Assembly: GCA_023251455.1 (NCBI GenBank)
Contig: JAHEYT010000045.1
Location: forward strand, 1 to 64,000
DNA length: 64,000 nucleotides
Direction: 5' to 3'
DNA from: Bacteroidota bacterium
GTDB lineage: Bacteria; Bacteroidota; Bacteroidia; Bacteroidales; Prolixibacteraceae
Shown piece by piece: positions 22,072 to 29,899 of this stretch; position 1 is the stretch's first letter, and each line of letters opens with the position of its first letter. The notes under the pieces were generated by a model. The model had not been told where the DNA came from. It ran no database searches and was given only the letters and a program-made list of their open reading frames with translations. Position numbers and translations under genes: made by a program.

Positions 22072-22227
22072 TTAGAGCACTCTTCTGCCCTGGATTATTT
22101 GAAAGATGACTGCAATGACAGCGATGACCAAAAGAATATGAATAATTCCTCCGGTACCGTAACCCACAAAACCAACTAACCAGGCAATAACCAAAATTAC
22201 TGCAACCAAATAAAGTAAATTTCCCAT
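22072..22227 (-). CDS. lmo0937-family small membrane protein 2
   Basis: A 51-aa protein (MGNLLYLVAVILVIAWLVGF, GYGTGG turn, a second helix, QIIQGRRVL). It is nearly identical to the one at 10074-10229 and has the same length. It is too short for common ORF cut-offs. Promoter copy 12 lies 32 bp upstream of its ATG. Two copies in one regulon point to a dose effect or to partner-specific forms. Confidence 0.9.
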   Translation of the reverse strand: MGNLLYLVAVILVIAWLVGFVGYGTGGIIHILLVIAVIAVIFQIIQGRRVL

Positions 22228-22258
22228 GATCGTTAATTTTAAATGTATTTTAACTAAT

Positions 22259-22326
22259 CAAAGGTTGTCACATTTAAGCTTGCTGGTGTTACACAATTTT
22301 CGGAAAGACTTACATTATTCACACAT
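22259..22326 (-). promoter_or_regulatory. Regulon promoter copy 12 (overlaps the end of AraC 2)
   Basis: CAAAGGTT (22259-22266), 22 bp, TTACACAA (22289-22296), 13 bp, TTACATTATTCACACAT (22310-22326). The outer half-site covers the last codons of AraC 2. It drives the lmo0937 2 gene. It is the last copy seen in the window. Confidence 0.8.
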
Positions 22327-22897
22327 CGTTGAGTGCGGTTAATCTTTTATTTTTGAGGTGTTTAAAGAAGGTGGGTGTTAAGCCGGTTACCTTTTTAAAT
22401 TGATTGGACAGATGAGCAACGCTGCTGTAATTTAATTTATATGATATTTCGGTCAAATTGAGTTCATCATAGAGCAGCAATTCTTTAACCCTCTCAATTT
22501 TATGCGCAATAATAAAATGTTCGATAGTTACTCCGGTAACTTCCGAGAAAAGATTGGCGAGGTATGTATAGTCGTGCCTGAGGTGATCGCTAAGATGATC
22601 AGAAAAATTAACTTTTGGCAGTTCGTCATTATAATGCACCATTTCTATGATGGTATCTTTAATCCTTTCAATCAGAATGGATTTTTGATCGTCCATTAGC
22701 TCAAGTCCAGATTGTAATAATCCAAATTTCAATTGATTCTGCTGTTCTTCGGTAATATCCTCCATGATCTCCACTTCGCCCAATTCGACCTTGGTATAAT
22801 GGAGGCCCAATTTATCCAACTCCAATTTTACTGCCATTTTGCAGCGCATTGAGACCATATATTTGATGAAGAGTTTCACTTTAGCCTTTTTTACCAA
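22319..22897 (-). CDS. AraC-type regulator 2 with an HMA-like N-terminal domain
   Basis: A 192-aa paralogue of the regulator at 21005 with the same plan: HMA-like domain (VKLFIKYMVSMRCKMAVKLELDKLGLHYTKVELGEVEIME, again S-x-x-C for C-x-x-C), linker helix, and AraC double HTH (LTEISYKLNYSSVAHLSNQFKKVTGLTPTFFK). The start is ATG at 22897, six codons before the aligned VKLF position. Unlike its paralogue it has no regulon promoter copy upstream, so it may be made independently and act as the primary regulator. It stands at the edge of the regulon, with housekeeping genes beyond. Confidence 0.9.
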   Translation of the reverse strand: MVKKAKVKLFIKYMVSMRCKMAVKLELDKLGLHYTKVELGEVEIMEDITEEQQNQLKFGLLQSGLELMDDQKSILIERIKDTIIEMVHYNDELPKVNFSDHLSDHLRHDYTYLANLFSEVTGVTIEHFIIAHKIERVKELLLYDELNLTEISYKLNYSSVAHLSNQFKKVTGLTPTFFKHLKNKRLTALNDV

Positions 22898-23165
22898 ATA
22901 ATACTCAATCTATGGGTAAAGGTTCGGTATTGATAAACCTTAATTGAGTAAATATACCAAATGCGAATGACTTTATGTCTAACGATATCAAACCAAAATT
23001 TAATTAGTAACGGCTAATTGAATTTTGGTAGATTTTAAGGATTCTGCTGATTGTGTGTTGTGATCTGCGATTGATGCCAGTCAATAGCTATTTGCACGAT
23101 GAAGAAAATATACTCAAATAATCCTATTTTATCTTTTATTTTGCTCAGTTTGAATTCGGTTACGT

Positions 23166-23450
23166 TCAATTTTCTTTCGCGCTTTCTATTAATCTTCGTT
23201 CGTATTCCTCCACTTTCTGACGAATTTCTCCGATCTTGTTTTTATCCCTTTGATAATAGAAAACATCTTCTAGTAAATTGAGATTTGCCAGATTAATCCC
23301 ATTGGTCGATTTAATATAGTGGTATTTCAGGTCATTATCTTTTAGTTGGCTGTTCCTGGTTAATTTCCAAATATTACCGCTAAATGAAGATAGAAAGAGT
23401 AAAGCCAAGGTGATATTGGTATTAGCAGCCTTGCTATTTCGAAAATCCAC
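23166..23450 (-). CDS. Unidentified ORF directly behind mnmE, no ATG start
   Basis: The open frame continues from the mnmE stop codon (23550) in the same frame to 23166, about 127 codons, with no in-frame ATG. A GTG at 23448-23450 is the first common alternative start and gives 94 aa. Translation of the whole stretch looks protein-like: VITPIDEKIPLLKFPQ, then a hydrophobic LALLFLSSFSG and a charged C-terminal helix (KIGEIRQKVEEYERRLIE). The family is not recognised. It could be a gene with a non-standard start, the tail of a larger gene left by recombination, or a decayed gene. The 3' end of mnmE is a known integration site for islands in other bacteria. Confidence 0.45.
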   Translation of the reverse strand: MDFRNSKAANTNITLALLFLSSFSGNIWKLTRNSQLKDNDLKYHYIKSTNGINLANLNLLEDVFYYQRDKNKIGEIRQKVEEYERRLIESAKEN

Positions 23451-23549
23451 ACTGAAAAAATGATCATTGCGGATAGCTATATTTTGAGGGAACTTCAGCA
23501 GGGGGATCTTTTCATCAATCGGGGTAATTACCGCTTTTATTTCAGTAAA

Positions 23550-24944
23550 TTATTTTCCGATGCAGAAATTCTTAAAGATATGCCCTAAAATCTCATCATT
23601 CGAGATCTCACCAGTGATTTCTCCCAGAAAGTAAAGGCATTCACGAATGTCTTGAGCAAGGAAGTCGCCAGAAATTAAATTTTCAAGTCCAACTTGCACG
23701 CGTTCAATGGATTCATGTGCGCGGGTTAATGCTTCGAAGTGACGCACATTGGTTACAATAACAGCATCTTCGCTGATGGAATCAATCGAAATGGCATGTT
23801 GCATTTCTGAAATTAATAAATCAAGATTAGTTTTCTGCTTGGCAGCAATAAATACCAGTTTTTCATTGGTGAGCAATGGCATTTCTTTCAGTCCTGAAAT
23901 GGTGTCAGGTAATCCACGATCCATTTTATTGGCAGCAATAATTAAATGTTGATCGGCCAAACGCTCTCTGATTTTTACGATTCTACTGGCAATTATTTCT
24001 AATTCATTCTGAGTATCAACTACCAGAATTACCACTGTTGCCTGATCAAGTTTGCTGTAACTCCGCTCGATTCCCAAGGTTTCGATTTCGTCAGTTGTTT
24101 CGCGGATTCCGGCAGTATCGAAAAATCGGAAAGCCGTTCCGTGAATATTTACCACATCTTCAATCACATCGCGGGTGGTGCCATGAATATCTGATACGAT
24201 GGCCTTTTCCTCATTTAGCAAGGCATTGAGTAGGGTAGACTTGCCCACATTGGTATCACCAACAATTGCAACAGGAATACCATTTTTGATCACGTTTCCG
24301 AGCTGAAACGAATCTTTTAACTTCCGGAGAATTGCTTCAATTTTTGAAACCAGTTTCTTTAGTTGGTCACGGTCAGCAAACTCAACATCTTCTTCGCTGA
24401 AATCGAGTTCCAGCTCAATCATGGCAATGAAATGCAGCAATTCGCCACGTAAACTGGTTAGTTCAGAAGAGAAACCACCACGCATTTGATTGATAGCTAC
24501 TTTTTGGGCAGCACGATTGGTTGAAGCGATCAGATCTGCAACTGCTTCAGCTTGCGAAAGATCCATCTTTCCATTCAGGAAAGCACGTTGGGTAAATTCG
24601 CCGGGAAGTGCCATTCTTGCACCTTTTGTAATCAGTAGTTGGAGAATTCGCTGTTGAATATATACTGAACCGTGACAGGTTATTTCGATCACATCTTCAC
24701 CGGTAAACGAATGTGGTGTTCTGAAAATGGAAACGACAACTTCATCAATCAACTCACTTCCGTCAGTAATGCTTCCAAAATGAAGGGTATTTGGCTTTTG
24801 GTCAGCCAGCTTTTTATCAGATTTTGGCGACTGGAATACAGAATCCGCGATTTCAAACGCTTTTTCTCCGGATAAACGAATAGTCGCAATGGCACCCATT
24901 CCGGGAGAAGTTGCAATGGCACAGATGGTTAACTGATCGAGCAT
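23550..24944 (-). CDS. mnmE: tRNA modification GTPase MnmE (TrmE)
   Basis: A 464-aa protein of normal length. The N-terminal folate-binding domain starts TICAIATSPGMGAIATIRLSG and includes the GEFTQRAFLNGKMDL motif. The inserted Ras-like GTPase has P-loop GDTNVGKSTLLN, the DIHGTTRD switch and DTAGIRET. It closes with the obligatory C-terminal FCIGK, whose cysteine is needed for modification. MnmE with MnmG forms (carboxymethyl)aminomethyl-U34 in tRNAs; MnmG is not in the window. Two glycosyltransferase genes lie upstream on the same strand with a 57-bp gap. Confidence 0.98.
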   Translation of the reverse strand: MLDQLTICAIATSPGMGAIATIRLSGEKAFEIADSVFQSPKSDKKLADQKPNTLHFGSITDGSELIDEVVVSIFRTPHSFTGEDVIEITCHGSVYIQQRILQLLITKGARMALPGEFTQRAFLNGKMDLSQAEAVADLIASTNRAAQKVAINQMRGGFSSELTSLRGELLHFIAMIELELDFSEEDVEFADRDQLKKLVSKIEAILRKLKDSFQLGNVIKNGIPVAIVGDTNVGKSTLLNALLNEEKAIVSDIHGTTRDVIEDVVNIHGTAFRFFDTAGIRETTDEIETLGIERSYSKLDQATVVILVVDTQNELEIIASRIVKIRERLADQHLIIAANKMDRGLPDTISGLKEMPLLTNEKLVFIAAKQKTNLDLLISEMQHAISIDSISEDAVIVTNVRHFEALTRAHESIERVQVGLENLISGDFLAQDIRECLYFLGEITGEISNDEILGHIFKNFCIGK

Positions 24945-25001
24945 GAATCAATGATTTAATGCCACAAAAATACACTATTTGAAGGGATTAGCTACCTTTT
25001 G

Positions 25002-25814
25002 TTATTCAAACTTGAACTGCTTGAAATAGATAACTGGTAATTCAATGCAATTCAATTGATGTTTCTTAAACCAGATATTTAGCAAGCGTTCTGCCATGAA
25101 ACCAAGAATTCGCTTTTGATAATCAGTATATTGATCCAAATCGATCCTTCTTTCAAATTCAAAAAGCACATCAAACCACCAGCTCATAAATTCCTGAAAA
25201 TGTTGATCTTTCAGGACAAACATGTTGTTGGCATATAGTCTTTTCCCCTGAAGTACATCGTGAAAGGCATTCAAATATTCAGGATATTTTTCAGTTAAAA
25301 TCGTTTCAAGCAGGTTCAGATCGTTAATATCATGATAGCGCCGATAGTGTGTTTCGACAGTATATTTTAATTTTCGGGCTTGTGGTAAAATAGCATCATA
25401 TTTATCCATTAAATCGTTCAACTCTTGTTGATTGAGAATTCTGGACGCAAAGAGGCCTGTATTTTCAGTATATATGAGTCCGTGCCGCTTTTTGTATAAT
25501 CCTGCCGGAAAGTAAAGCAGTCGTTTAAGTTTGTACCGAAATGGTTCAGGCCGAGCAGTAAAAAAACGTCGGTAATGGCAAGTTCCGGTTACGTCTTGTT
25601 GTGTATTTTTCCATACCCAATAAATGCCGGTCAATTCGCTGTAGAAAGGGTTTTTTTCTGATATATTTTCACCAGTATCATCTCCCGGAATGGTTTGATT
25701 TCCTGATAAAAGCGCATTTCCAGCCATGATTGGCTGATAGATTGAATCTGTTTTAAGAATAGATCCATTTTTGTAATGAAAAATATAAATTTTTGATTTT
25801 GAATACTCTGGCAT
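25002..25814 (-). CDS. DUF4422-type glycosyltransferase
   Basis: A 270-aa protein with DUF4422 features: an ENPFYSELTGIYWVWKN-like segment (here EKNPFYSELTGIYWVWKN), TGTCHYRRFF, YDAILPQARKL, and a C-terminal FMAERLLNIWFKKH. The family is found in capsule and LPS clusters, where members transfer hexoses such as galactose. It is probably cytoplasmic. It follows the RgpF-like gene by 45 bp, so the two may finish the same surface glycan. Confidence 0.88.
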   Translation of the reverse strand: MPEYSKSKIYIFHYKNGSILKTDSIYQPIMAGNALLSGNQTIPGDDTGENISEKNPFYSELTGIYWVWKNTQQDVTGTCHYRRFFTARPEPFRYKLKRLLYFPAGLYKKRHGLIYTENTGLFASRILNQQELNDLMDKYDAILPQARKLKYTVETHYRRYHDINDLNLLETILTEKYPEYLNAFHDVLQGKRLYANNMFVLKDQHFQEFMSWWFDVLFEFERRIDLDQYTDYQKRILGFMAERLLNIWFKKHQLNCIELPVIYFKQFKFE

Positions 25815-25859
25815 TCGGAATGTATTTTGGCGTAAAAATAATGGTTTTTGAATGGACGC

Positions 25860-26777
25860 TTATGCAATATCCGTTTTTTGTAGAAAATCGTAACCATTCC
25901 AGAGCTTCTTTTTCATCTTATTAAGCGATTGATTTTCTGACTCATTTTTAATCTGAATTAATTCCTCAATCAGCGCCTCAATTTCCCAATTTTGGTTTCC
26001 ATATTGCCTGATCATACTCTTCCAATGAGTGCCTGAACGAAAAATATCCTTCCAATTGCCATTGGTAATTATCTTCTTCTTGATAAGTGGAAAGCCGGAT
26101 TGAATTAATTCAGGATATAATTTGTGCCCAATATTAGCTAATTTTCCAGAAAGGTGTAAATATGAATAGGAACGACTATCGATGTAACTACCATTTGACA
26201 AACCTTCATTAATGAAAAATTGGGAAAGTCCGATTTCCCATTTATTAATGACCATTTGACGTAATTTTGCAGCGTCTTTTTCATCGTAAAGTTCCTGAAT
26301 CTGGAGTGCATTAAAAAAAGCGGGCAGCTGTTCAATAGCTTTCCGGTTGAAAACAATAAAGTGACTTTGAATGTGATAGTTATTAGTATGTGTTGAAAAC
26401 CAGGGTTTTTCATGAGAATCAATCAATCCCCAAAAATCGTATTCCGACATTCTACTCCATGAGAAAATGGGGTGCAATTGATTAAAAAGGATATTCGAAT
26501 CGTTAATACAGGCAATTTGACTATATTCAGTAGGATCAATACTATGAAAAACTTTAAAAAACATACCCAAATCGTAACCTTCATTTTGAACCTGAAGAGT
26601 TGACACATTTTGTCTTAAATTCAGCAAATCGGGTTTCAATAAACTCTGATTAGTAACCAGAATAACCCGATCAAAGTAATTGGAAAGTTCATTGACATAT
26701 ATACTTACGTATAATGGCAGGTATGTTTGTTGGCTATAGTGAATAAAAACGCAGAGACTTTTTCGAATGACTTTCAT
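25860..26777 (-). CDS. RgpF-type (rhamnan synthesis protein F) glycosyltransferase
   Basis: A 305-aa protein with the RgpF pattern: CVFIHYSQQTYLPLYVSIYVNELSNYFDRVILVTN, NEGYDLGMFFK, CINDSNILFN, the DFWGLIDS motif and SHFIVFNRKAI. In streptococci RgpF extends rhamnose-glucose polysaccharide; in Bacteroidota such genes sit in O-antigen or capsule loci. Here it is one of only two glycan genes and is not within a large cluster. Specificity is unknown. Confidence 0.85.
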   Translation of the reverse strand: MKVIRKSLCVFIHYSQQTYLPLYVSIYVNELSNYFDRVILVTNQSLLKPDLLNLRQNVSTLQVQNEGYDLGMFFKVFHSIDPTEYSQIACINDSNILFNQLHPIFSWSRMSEYDFWGLIDSHEKPWFSTHTNNYHIQSHFIVFNRKAIEQLPAFFNALQIQELYDEKDAAKLRQMVINKWEIGLSQFFINEGLSNGSYIDSRSYSYLHLSGKLANIGHKLYPELIQSGFPLIKKKIITNGNWKDIFRSGTHWKSMIRQYGNQNWEIEALIEELIQIKNESENQSLNKMKKKLWNGYDFLQKTDIA

Positions 26778-27026
26778 TAATAATAATTTTCAAGGACTAT
26801 TTACTTGCGTCAGGTCCGAAATTGGGTTTAGGAAAGTCAGTAACAAAGAGATGGCAAAAGTAATATTTTTTGTAAACTTTATATATTGACTAATTTAACA
26901 ACGAATATTTTTAGTTTATGTTTTGGTATTTTGAAAAAGCCAGTTAAAAATTCAATTTTGTTTGGCTTGTTTGTGTTGAAAAAGCTGATAAAAGTTACGT
27001 AAAACTATCAGTTCCGCATATTTTAT

Positions 27027-27034
27027 TACTTTTG
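27027..27034 (+). promoter_or_regulatory. Probable -7 box before fabG
   Basis: TACTTTTG matches the Bacteroidota TAnnTTTG box 37 bp before the fabG ATG. No clear -33 TTG is seen at the usual spacing. Confidence 0.45.
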
Positions 27035-27071
27035 CCGGTAATTTGAAAATTCATAAATCAAATATTTTAAT

Positions 27072-27818
27072 ATGAAACTTCTTGAAGGAAAAACGGCCAT
27101 AATTACTGGCGCATCCAGGGGCATTGGAAAAGCAATTGCCATCAAATTTGCTGAAGAAGGTTGCAACATTGCCTTCACTGATCTTTTTGAAGATGAGAAC
27201 ATGAAAAACACAGAAGCTGAATTGATTGCTCTTGGTGTGAAGGCCAAAGGATATGCATCGAATGCAGCTAACTTTGAAGATACTGATCGTGTTGTGAATG
27301 AAATTGTTGCCGATTTCGGTGCAATAGATGCATTGGTAAACAATGCTGGCATCACCAAAGATACTTTGCTGATGCGTATGACTGAAGAGCAATGGGATGC
27401 AGTTATTAACGTGAACCTGAAATCTGTTTTCAACTTCACTAAAGCAGCCCAGAAGATTATGCTGAAGCAAAAATCAGGCTCTATCGTTAATTTGAGCTCT
27501 GTTGTTGGTGTCAGCGGAAATGCCGGACAGTCAAACTATTCTGCGTCAAAAGCCGGAATCATTGGGTTCACCAAATCGATTGCAAAAGAACTTGGTTCAC
27601 GCGGAATTCGTTCAAATGCAATTGCACCGGGTTTCATTATTACCGAAATGACGGCTAAAATTCCGGAAGATGCACGTAAACAATGGGAAGCAAACATTCC
27701 GATGAAACGCGGTGGCACACCTGAAGAGGTTGCAAAAGTTGCACTATTTCTGGCATCCGACCTTTCTTCGTATGTAAGCGGACAAGTTATTAATGTTTGT
27801 GGTGCTATGAATACATAA
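27072..27818 (+). CDS. fabG: 3-oxoacyl-[ACP] reductase FabG
   Basis: A 248-aa short-chain dehydrogenase of the standard FabG length. It has TGASRGIG (cofactor loop), NNAG, the catalytic Ser in NLSSVVG, the Y-x-x-x-K pair in YSASKAG, and the C-terminal SYVSGQVINVCGAM. It reduces 3-oxoacyl-ACP with NADPH in fatty acid elongation. It is monocistronic, with a terminator 23 bp downstream. Other SDR enzymes are possible in principle, but the match over the full length is strong. Confidence 0.95.
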   Translation: MKLLEGKTAIITGASRGIGKAIAIKFAEEGCNIAFTDLFEDENMKNTEAELIALGVKAKGYASNAANFEDTDRVVNEIVADFGAIDALVNNAGITKDTLLMRMTEEQWDAVINVNLKSVFNFTKAAQKIMLKQKSGSIVNLSSVVGVSGNAGQSNYSASKAGIIGFTKSIAKELGSRGIRSNAIAPGFIITEMTAKIPEDARKQWEANIPMKRGGTPEEVAKVALFLASDLSSYVSGQVINVCGAMNT

Positions 27819-27840
27819 GATGTTAAAATAAAATAAGTTA

Positions 27841-27870
27841 AAGCCGGATGTTTATACTCCGGCTTTTTTT
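27841..27870 (+). terminator. fabG terminator
   Basis: AAGCCGGA (27841-27848) pairs with TCCGGCTT (27858-27865), followed by a T-run. Confidence 0.85.
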
Positions 27871-27974
27871 ATTGACGTTCAGGAATAAAAATTCTCATCT
27901 TAACTTTTTTTAGATTTTGACTCGACCATATTCAACTAACTTTTTACTATATTAGGTTAGTAAATAAATCATCG

Positions 27975-29879
27975 ATGAACCAAAAAGGCATCTCCTTTCG
28001 TTTGAATTCACACATAACTTCCATCGCGATCGTTATTATCGCAGCAATTGTGTATTTCAATTATTACTTCAGTAAGGAGGTATTGGTCGAAAAAATTGAA
28101 GATGGCGCTGTTAATCAGAGTAATATGGTGATTTCAAGAATTGCTAGAATTACTGTTGGAACTGAGGAGATTGCCAAAAACGTATCAGTTCAGGCATTGT
28201 ATTATTTTAAGAACAACGACCTTGGGGTTTTCCTCCAGCAGGTTCTGAAATCAAATAATACCATTGAAAGTATTCATGTTGAACTAATTGGTACAAAGCA
28301 GCAACATTTATTAAAGTTTTCTTCAAACAAACAAGGTCAGAATATTTGCAATCCAGATAGCTTAGCCGCTGAAAAATTTATTTTTGATCTTCGATCTGGC
28401 CGTACCAAGTTAGCTCACGGCATTTGGTCCGCTCCATTTTTTTGCAGGTATGATAACTCACATTTGTTTGTTTCTTATAAAATGCCAATATATTATCCTG
28501 ATTCAGATAATGTTGCAGGTGTTGTTTCGTGTGAGGTTTCGTTAAAGATCATGCAGCAAATGCTCTCCAAAATTCGGTTTGGGGAGAATGGTTATGCTTT
28601 TATTGTGGATCGTGCCGGAGATCTCATTTCTCATCCTCAAAAGGAATGGATTCTTAAGCGCAACCTTTATGAGAAATCTCCAACTATTTTTAAAGAGAAC
28701 AGTCAGGATGTAGTATCCCGGATAAAACAGGGTAAAAGTGGCGCTGGTTTGGGCAATTCTGAATATCTGAATAACGAGGCGGCGTGGTACTATTATGCTC
28801 CCATTACCAATTCAGGTTGGAGCGTAATAATCGTAATTCCTGAAAAGGAGCTGTTTCGTGAGCTTCATGGAATATTTCAAAAAATAATTGTTGTCTCAGT
28901 TTTTGGAGTCCTCATACTATTTCTGGTTAATATATTTGTTTTCAGAAGGATGCTTGATCCCTTGGTCAGGATTACTCATGCGATTCAACGGTTTAGTTCT
29001 TCACCGGGGAAAGTACGAAAATCGAAGAATGAAATTAAGATGCTTGTTGAAAGTCTGGAGGATTGGCAGGAAAAATATGGATTACTAATTAAGGATCAAT
29101 CGAAAACTGCCAGTGATAAAATCAAATTTGACAAAGACTTGAAATCGGCTCAGGAAATACAACTAAACATTGTTCCTTCAGGAAAACCTGCCTTTCTGGA
29201 ATATCCTGAAATAGATCTTTATGCTATGCTAAAGCCGGCCGAAACTATTGGTGGAGATTTATATGACTATTTTTTCATCGATAAAAATCATTTGTTGGTT
29301 GCTATTGGTGATGTCTCCGGAAAAGGCATTCCTGCATCGCTTTTTATGGCAATTACAAGCACATTGATAAAGACACATGCAAAAATATTGTCATCCAAAG
29401 ATATTGTCAGACGTGTCAATAAAGAATTGAGCGATCGAAATTCAAACCAATATTTCGTTACGCTTTTTCTTGGGATATTCGATATTCGTACTGGAGTACT
29501 TGATTATTGTAATGCTGCACATAATTTTCCCTACATTCTTCATGCCGATGGCACTTTGCAAACGCTATCAAAAAGTCATGGGTTACCTTTGGGAATCTAT
29601 AAGGATAAGACCTATAAAAGCAGTGCCGTAGAGCTTCAGTTGAATGATATGATGATCTTATATACTGACGGTGTAATTAATTCAAGAGACACGGGGAAAC
29701 ATCATTACGGAACCGACAGGTTGGAAAAAAATATTCAGAACCTAAATGATTTAACTGCGGAGGAATCGGTTATGAAATTAGTAAAAAGCATTATGATATT
29801 TGAAGGACAAGGTCATCAAGCCGATGATATTTCAATTTTAGCCTTAAAGTACCTGAATAAAACAGAAAACCAGGCTTAA
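27975..29879 (+). CDS. Membrane Cache-sensor SpoIIE/RsbU-type PP2C phosphatase
   Basis: A 634-aa protein. Membrane segment 1 at ~15-30; a periplasmic double-Cache domain ~35-290 (GYAFIVDRAGDLISHPQ, WYYYAPITNSGWSVIIVIPE); membrane segment 2 at ~300-320 (IIVVSVFGVLILFLVNIFVF); a HAMP-like stretch; then a SpoIIE PP2C domain ~375-630 with the entry helix DLKSAQEIQLNIVP, GGDLYDYFFID, AIGDVSGKGIPASLFMA and the late ADDISILAL. Such enzymes dephosphorylate anti-sigma-factor antagonists in partner-switching stress control. No antagonist or anti-sigma gene is adjacent, so its partner is elsewhere. Confidence 0.93.
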   Translation: MNQKGISFRLNSHITSIAIVIIAAIVYFNYYFSKEVLVEKIEDGAVNQSNMVISRIARITVGTEEIAKNVSVQALYYFKNNDLGVFLQQVLKSNNTIESIHVELIGTKQQHLLKFSSNKQGQNICNPDSLAAEKFIFDLRSGRTKLAHGIWSAPFFCRYDNSHLFVSYKMPIYYPDSDNVAGVVSCEVSLKIMQQMLSKIRFGENGYAFIVDRAGDLISHPQKEWILKRNLYEKSPTIFKENSQDVVSRIKQGKSGAGLGNSEYLNNEAAWYYYAPITNSGWSVIIVIPEKELFRELHGIFQKIIVVSVFGVLILFLVNIFVFRRMLDPLVRITHAIQRFSSSPGKVRKSKNEIKMLVESLEDWQEKYGLLIKDQSKTASDKIKFDKDLKSAQEIQLNIVPSGKPAFLEYPEIDLYAMLKPAETIGGDLYDYFFIDKNHLLVAIGDVSGKGIPASLFMAITSTLIKTHAKILSSKDIVRRVNKELSDRNSNQYFVTLFLGIFDIRTGVLDYCNAAHNFPYILHADGTLQTLSKSHGLPLGIYKDKTYKSSAVELQLNDMMILYTDGVINSRDTGKHHYGTDRLEKNIQNLNDLTAEESVMKLVKSIMIFEGQGHQADDISILALKYLNKTENQA

Positions 29880-29896
29880 ACCTGGTTTTCTGTTTT
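29859..29896. terminator. Bidirectional terminator between the phosphatase gene and clpC
   Basis: AAAACAGAAAACCAGG (29859-29874), 6-nt loop, exact complement (29881-29896): a 16-bp perfect stem with A- and T-rich flanks. It contains the stop codon region of the upstream gene and serves the converging clpC as well. Confidence 0.88.
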
Positions 29897-29899
29897 ATT

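Noticed and set aside
22898-22990. A regulon promoter copy upstream of AraC 2
   Set aside because: A TAAAGGTT box exists at 22917-22924, but no TTACACAA or TTACAT half-sites are at the required distances.
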